DNA of 64,000 nt from Bacteroidota bacterium (lineage in GTDB: Bacteria > Bacteroidota > Bacteroidia > AKYH767-A > JAHEYN01). The DNA lies in the NCBI GenBank assembly GCA_023251555.1, contig JAHEYN010000003.1, forward strand, positions 1-64,000, read 5' to 3'. Positions 59,870 through 64,000 of the stretch are shown here, piece after piece. The notes beneath the pieces are model-generated. The model was not told the DNA's origin and searched no databases. It was given only the letters and a program-made list of their open reading frames with translations. Numbering within the stretch: the stretch's first letter is position 1; each line of letters starts with the position of its first letter. Both the position numbers and the translations under genes were made by a program.

Positions 59870-61414
59870 ATGCCTTCAGCCGGTACAAAGGATCTGTTTT
59901 GGCTTGTTAAATCCCTGACCAAGTCCGAAAAAGGGTTTTTGAAAGTTTATATTGCCCGGCGCAGCCCCCGCGGAGATAACCTGATCTACCTCCGGATCTT
60001 TGAACGTATGGAAAGGCAGGATCAGGGTACGTATGACGAAAAAGCACTTATCCGCGAGACGGGGATCAAGCCATCCCGCCTTCCTAATCTTAAAAATTAT
60101 CTTTCCGGGCTTATCCTCCAGAGCCTGAGGGAGCTTTATTCGAAACATACAGTTACCGGATTGATACGGGGGTGGATTGCCGATGCGGAAATTCTTTATA
60201 AGAAGGCACTTTACAAACAGGCGCGGAAAATTATAACCCGGGTAAAACACCTGGCTTATGCTCACGAGAAATGGATTCTTCTCCTTGAAATCCTGCACTG
60301 GGAAAGAAGACTTGTTACTGCAGAAACATACACTTACAGTCTCGACAATCAGCTTACCAGCCTTATAGACGAAGAAAAACGCATACTGTCGAAATTATCT
60401 GCCACCGGAGAATATAAAGCCCTTTCCGAAAAAATATTTGTTCTTCTCAAAAAATACGGGGAGCCGAGAAACATGGCGACAGCGGAAGAGTTCAGGAAGA
60501 TACTGCGAAACCCTCTTCTGAAAACCAGCGACAAAAGCCTGCCGGTGGAAGCAAGATATTATCTTTATTTTATCCTCGCCAACCTGTATTACGGGCTGGG
60601 TGATAAGCAGAAGGACTATATCTACAGGAAAAAAATAGTGGAGCTGAGCGACTCCAGTCCCGAATGGATTAGGGAAAACACCGAACAGTACACGGGGCAG
60701 CTGAACAACCTCCTGATCAGCCAGACAACACTACGGAAATATGCGGAGATATTAAGCGTGGTGAAAAAACTCCGTGCCCTTCCGGCCAGGTCAGTGATTA
60801 CCCAGGCCAATATTTTTGCCAGTGCATCTTTCTATGAACTTAATGTGTACATTGACACGGGAGATTTTGCGAAGGGCATTCCCCTTATCCCCGGTATTGA
60901 AAAGGAACTCCTGAAATACTCCGCTAAAATCAATAAGGCCAAAGAGCTCCTGCTGTATTATAACTGTGCCTGTATTTATTTTGGTACGGGAGAGTATAAC
61001 AGGGCGCTTCACTGGCTTAACAAAATCCTGAACGACACACCGGTACAGCTTCGCCAGGATTTATATTGCGTGGCACGTGTACTAAGCCTCATCATCCACC
61101 TTGAACTGCACAATATTTCTCTTCTCGAATACTCAGTGAAGTCCACGTATCATTTTCTATACAAGCAAAAGATGCTTTACCGGTTTGAAGCACTCATCCT
61201 CGATTTCATCAGGAAGAAAATCCCGAAGATTATCACAAGGCCGGAGCTTGTTGCTGAGCTTAGAGACCTGAAGGAAAAGCTGGTTAAGGTTTCTGAAGAT
61301 CCTTTCGAGAAAAAGGCACTTGATTATTTCAACTTCATCGCCTGGATCGACAGTAAAATCGAAGGCCGCTCTTTTGCAGAGATGGTCAAAAGAAAAGTTC
61401 GAAAAAATTACTGA
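59870..61414 (+). CDS. Solenoid protein C, alpha-helical repeat family next to T9SS cargo
   Basis: 514 residues, soluble, helical. Shared family blocks: LFWLVKSLTKSEKGFLKVYI (~9-28), YLRIFERMERQDQGTYDEKA, LKNYLSGLILQSLRELYS, ILYKKALYKQARKIITRVK, ALHWLNKILNDT, LLEYSVKSTYHFLYKQKMLY then RFE, and DPFEKKALDYFNFIAWIDSK near the C-terminus, followed by the motif SFAEMVKRK, which matches PFAEVVKEN in solenoid B. It is divergent from a DGGY-propeller cargo gene and convergent with the GEVED cargo gene (25 bp). As with A and B, no DNA-binding or enzymatic motif was recognised. Confidence 0.85.
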   Translation: MPSAGTKDLFWLVKSLTKSEKGFLKVYIARRSPRGDNLIYLRIFERMERQDQGTYDEKALIRETGIKPSRLPNLKNYLSGLILQSLRELYSKHTVTGLIRGWIADAEILYKKALYKQARKIITRVKHLAYAHEKWILLLEILHWERRLVTAETYTYSLDNQLTSLIDEEKRILSKLSATGEYKALSEKIFVLLKKYGEPRNMATAEEFRKILRNPLLKTSDKSLPVEARYYLYFILANLYYGLGDKQKDYIYRKKIVELSDSSPEWIRENTEQYTGQLNNLLISQTTLRKYAEILSVVKKLRALPARSVITQANIFASASFYELNVYIDTGDFAKGIPLIPGIEKELLKYSAKINKAKELLLYYNCACIYFGTGEYNRALHWLNKILNDTPVQLRQDLYCVARVLSLIIHLELHNISLLEYSVKSTYHFLYKQKMLYRFEALILDFIRKKIPKIITRPELVAELRDLKEKLVKVSEDPFEKKALDYFNFIAWIDSKIEGRSFAEMVKRKVRKNY

Positions 61415-61439
61415 CTGGAAATTTCCGCGGGATATAAAC

Positions 61440-62282
61440 TTATTCTCCTGCAATAACTACCCTGGCAACCTGACCCCTGCCGGAATTGAGCCTTACAAAA
61501 TAAATCCCGGGGCTGAGTTTTAGTGCCCCCGCTTCAATCCGCTTCCTGTAATATCCTTTGTTGTACCTGCCGATATTTTCTTCGCATACTTTATTCCCCG
61601 GCAGGTCATACACCGATACAACTACATCCCTGCCGGTATTATCCGTTACATTGAAACAGAGTATAAAATAAGAAGTTGCAGGGTCGGGATAGATTTGCAG
61701 GGATGCCTGTGCCTGGTTTTCCGGGTTTTGAATGGATGCCCCGCCAGTATTGATGATGGTTACTGTATAATCTTCGGTTTCCCCGGTAGCAAAAGAAGTG
61801 CAGGCATCATTGGGGCCGTTGGAACTTAAGCTGGCCCTGCTGCGGATGCGCATCCTTGTTGCCCCCGGCAGTGCATTGGAAGGAACGGTGAAAGTGCAGG
61901 TATCAGGAACGCTGTCGGTGGAGCTGAGGGCTACCTGTGTCCATTCTGAAGCGTCAAACACAAAATCCTGGTTATAGTCAATCCATACGGATGTTTTTCT
62001 TGAAGGAGCAGGAATGGTCACCACGAGCTGGTATGAGTTTCCTGCCGTGAGAGTGGCCGTGGTATTGCCGGTGGCAGGGTAGACGGAATAACTGGCACCG
62101 GTAAGGTTGGCGCAATGGGTATTCAGATTAATCAGAGTGGTGCCTATCAGTTCCACGTCATTGATATTGTCAATGATGGTGCAGTTCCCGCCGAGGGAGG
62201 TGCAATAGCTTTGTGCATAGAGTGCAGAGCTGCCGGCCAGTGTTGCAGCCAGGAGCAGGCCAAATGTTTTTTTTGATTTCAT
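61440..62282 (-). CDS. GEVED-domain secreted protein, T9SS type A
   Basis: 280 residues. Signal peptide ~1-23 (TFGLLLAATLAGSSALYAQ). Residues ~25-180 form a GEVED-type domain: YCTSLGGNC start, RKTSVWIDYNQDFVFDASEW (~95-114), GATRMRIRSRA, and the closing GETEDYTVTI. A type A sorting domain fills ~195-280 (LQIYPDPATSYFILCF; VSVYDLPGNKVCEENI; GIYFVRLNSG). Similar small GEVED proteins are common T9SS cargo; function unknown. It lies 20 bp downstream of the SBBP gene on the same strand and is probably cotranscribed with it. Confidence 0.87.
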   Translation of the reverse strand: MKSKKTFGLLLAATLAGSSALYAQSYCTSLGGNCTIIDNINDVELIGTTLINLNTHCANLTGASYSVYPATGNTTATLTAGNSYQLVVTIPAPSRKTSVWIDYNQDFVFDASEWTQVALSSTDSVPDTCTFTVPSNALPGATRMRIRSRASLSSNGPNDACTSFATGETEDYTVTIINTGGASIQNPENQAQASLQIYPDPATSYFILCFNVTDNTGRDVVVSVYDLPGNKVCEENIGRYNKGYYRKRIEAGALKLSPGIYFVRLNSGRGQVARVVIAGE

Positions 62283-62302
62283 GGAATTATTTTTAAGAAA
62301 TT

Positions 62303-64000
62303 TTATTTTAAGAGAGAGATGTTGCCTTTCCTGATAATGGTGTTTCCGTTCTGAAGAATGGCTTTCAGGTGATAAACAAAGACTCCGGAATTCATTGTTT
62401 CTCCCTTATATGTTCCATCCCATCCTTTGGAAGGGTCCGGGGTTTCAAATACCTTGTTTCCCCATCGGTCGTATATTTCAAAGGTAAGTGTTTTTATACA
62501 ATTGCCGCGGACATAGAGGATTTCATTCTCTTCGTCTCCGTTGGGAGAAAATGCATTGGGAACGAATACTTCCCCGCATACTACCTGGGTTGTAGTGTCC
62601 TGTTTGGGGTTAATTGTAATGGTAATAGAATCTGTTACGGTACATCCGGATCCATTATCAGCCGTGAGCACGTATGTTATAGTGTTGGCCGGGATGGCCG
62701 CAGGGTTGGGGCAGGTAGTACAGCTCAGCCCGGAAACAGGACTCCAGGAGTATGAGTATCCGGCCATAACGGTAGCGTTGAGCAGCACGGTATCACCGGC
62801 ATTAATGGTAGTGTCGCCGGGCAGGATTGTGAATCCCTGGGGAGGGGTATTTCCTATCACCACCTGGTGTACTGCGGTATCCATAGGGCAGCCGACAATA
62901 AGGGTTACGGTATAGTTTCCCGGAGAGCCATACACATGTGAAGGAGATTGTGCAGAGGAGGTATCCCCGTCTCCGAAATCCCAGAGCCACATGCCCGGAC
63001 TCCATACACCGTTTTTCCAGATGCAATTCCCGGTGGGAGTACCCGTAAACTGAACAGTATCCGAACAGTTTGGTGCAGCGGGCGAAGACGTAAAATCAAT
63101 GTTTGTTCCCTGTATGCCCATCTTGAAAATTACAGGCTGATCCTTCCCGGTGCCATTGCCCTTTCCTGACATCATCGAAGGTATCGTAGTGGGAAAACCC
63201 GTGGAATGGCTGCTTTGTCCTACCATTACTTCCTCCCTGCACTTGTCCGGCATGGCAATGGAAGGCCCGGCAACAATATTGTTGTAGTCATCCCTGTCTC
63301 CGCCGAAATAAGAGGAGTAATAGAGAGAATCTCCTGAGGCAGACAGCTTGAACAGTATAATGTCCAGCATGCCGTTGTATGAGTTATCATAAGCGCAGCC
63401 GGTGGTCGGGAAATTTCCGGATGACTGGAACAGGTCCGACTTGCCCGCCACAAAGGCTTCATTGGCGTTGTTCACTTCAATGTCGCACCCGTAGTCCTCG
63501 TCAGAAGCTCCCACATAGGTCGCATATATCATGGAAGACCCGGCGGCATTGAGCCTGCATACAAAGGCATCGCGTGAGTCTGCTGAGGTGTGTATGGTTT
63601 TATGAGCACCTGCCGTGGCGGGGAAGTTGTCAGAGGCAGTAAATCCTGTGACGAAGGATTCATTGTTTGAATTAATGGTAACACCCCATCCTCCGTCGGT
63701 GTTATTACCCCCGATATAGGTGGAATACACCAGGGAAGAGCCTGCTGAATTTAACTTTACGAGGAAGGCATCATCACTGAATCCTGAACTGGGGGCAGTG
63801 GTACAGAATGAACCGGGTGTAACCGGGAAGTCCGTGGAGGAGGTGCCCCCTGTGACAAAGGCTTCTCCCGCACTGTTTACGGTAACGCTGGTGGCGGCCT
63901 CGGCATTCCCGCCCCCTATGTAGGTGGAATACAGAAGTGTCCCGCTGCCTGCATCCATTTTCATGACATAGGCATCCCCGGAAATGGCCGACAATCCTGC
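62303..64000 (-). CDS. SBBP-repeat secreted protein with PKD domain and type B sorting domain (5' end outside window)
   Basis: The frame is open to the window edge, giving about 565 visible residues; the start is missing. Four to five SBBP repeats come first (GEAFVTGGTSSTDFPVTPGS; LNSAGSSLVYSTYIGG), then a PKD domain (WLWDFGDGDTSSAQSPSHVY then GSPGNYTVTLIV), a linker with SYSWSPVSGLSCTTCPNP and YVLTADNGSGC, and a CHU_C-type B sorting domain (FVPNAFSPNGDEENEILYVR; YDRWGNKVFETPD; KGWDGTYKGE). Homologues begin with a ~220-residue domain like that of the gene at 13979, probably just beyond the window. It is a likely T9SS cargo and possible adhesin. Confidence 0.87.
   Translation of the reverse strand, partial: AGLSAISGDAYVMKMDAGSGTLLYSTYIGGGNAEAATSVTVNSAGEAFVTGGTSSTDFPVTPGSFCTTAPSSGFSDDAFLVKLNSAGSSLVYSTYIGGNNTDGGWGVTINSNNESFVTGFTASDNFPATAGAHKTIHTSADSRDAFVCRLNAAGSSMIYATYVGASDEDYGCDIEVNNANEAFVAGKSDLFQSSGNFPTTGCAYDNSYNGMLDIILFKLSASGDSLYYSSYFGGDRDDYNNIVAGPSIAMPDKCREEVMVGQSSHSTGFPTTIPSMMSGKGNGTGKDQPVIFKMGIQGTNIDFTSSPAAPNCSDTVQFTGTPTGNCIWKNGVWSPGMWLWDFGDGDTSSAQSPSHVYGSPGNYTVTLIVGCPMDTAVHQVVIGNTPPQGFTILPGDTTINAGDTVLLNATVMAGYSYSWSPVSGLSCTTCPNPAAIPANTITYVLTADNGSGCTVTDSITITINPKQDTTTQVVCGEVFVPNAFSPNGDEENEILYVRGNCIKTLTFEIYDRWGNKVFETPDPSKGWDGTYKGETMNSGVFVYHLKAILQNGNTIIRKGNISLLK

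Overview
The window reads as chromosomal DNA of a Bacteroidota bacterium. The evidence is: many secreted proteins ending in type IX secretion system (T9SS) sorting domains of both type A and type B (gliding-motility/CHU_C-like); a SprE/PorW T9SS lipoprotein; -7 boxes of the TAnnTTTG type; weak Shine-Dalgarno signals; and a typical housekeeping complement (typA, hflX, metG, lysC, aroF, kdsC, gmhA, yifB). No rRNA, CRISPR array, transposase or integrase was seen. One tRNA, Arg(CCU), is present.

Left arm (1-17 kb): the tail of one T9SS cargo and a complete cargo with a very similar C-terminus, then four T9SS cargo genes packed head to tail on the minus strand (1719-9832). Divergent from them is a ~511-residue helical-repeat protein (solenoid A), then a VIT-type metal transporter. 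A second paralogue (solenoid B) is divergent from a large SBBP-repeat T9SS cargo. 17-24 kb: SprE/PorW lipoprotein, TypA, a geranylgeranyl-reductase-like flavoprotein and two small membrane proteins. 24-30 kb: a visibly AT-richer stretch with a complete dlt-like operon in the order dltC-dltD-dltX-dltB-dltA, followed by two small toxin-antitoxin-like modules.

30-45 kb: YifB, GmhA-like isomerase, glycerol-3-phosphate dehydrogenase plus a dicarboxylate symporter, a cytochrome c/HflX/membrane-protein operon, an SLBB polysaccharide export protein, and an operon encoding a ribulose-phosphate-3-epimerase fused to CBS domains, a DAHP synthase, KdsC and a GT87-like glycosyltransferase. 45-48 kb: an AbiE toxin-antitoxin pair between degenerate direct repeats just upstream of tRNA-Arg. 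48-57 kb: MetG, a DUF2267/baeRF/universal-stress operon, LysC plus a GNAT acetyltransferase, a beta-barrel protein and a TPR-containing glycosyltransferase-like protein. 57-64 kb: another T9SS propeller cargo divergent from a third paralogue (solenoid C), then two more T9SS cargoes.

The main observations are: (1) three paralogous solenoid proteins, each divergent from a T9SS cargo carrying exactly seven propeller-type repeats, suggesting a recurring regulator- or accessory-plus-cargo module; (2) a dlt system in a Gram-negative phylum, including a 46-residue DltX-like microprotein; (3) an epimerase-CBS fusion heading a KDO/aromatic-type operon; (4) a dispersed palindromic repeat in four copies, one inserted in frame inside a membrane-protein gene and one forming the C-terminus of a glycosyltransferase. 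All functions are inferred from reading the sequence by eye; no database search was run.
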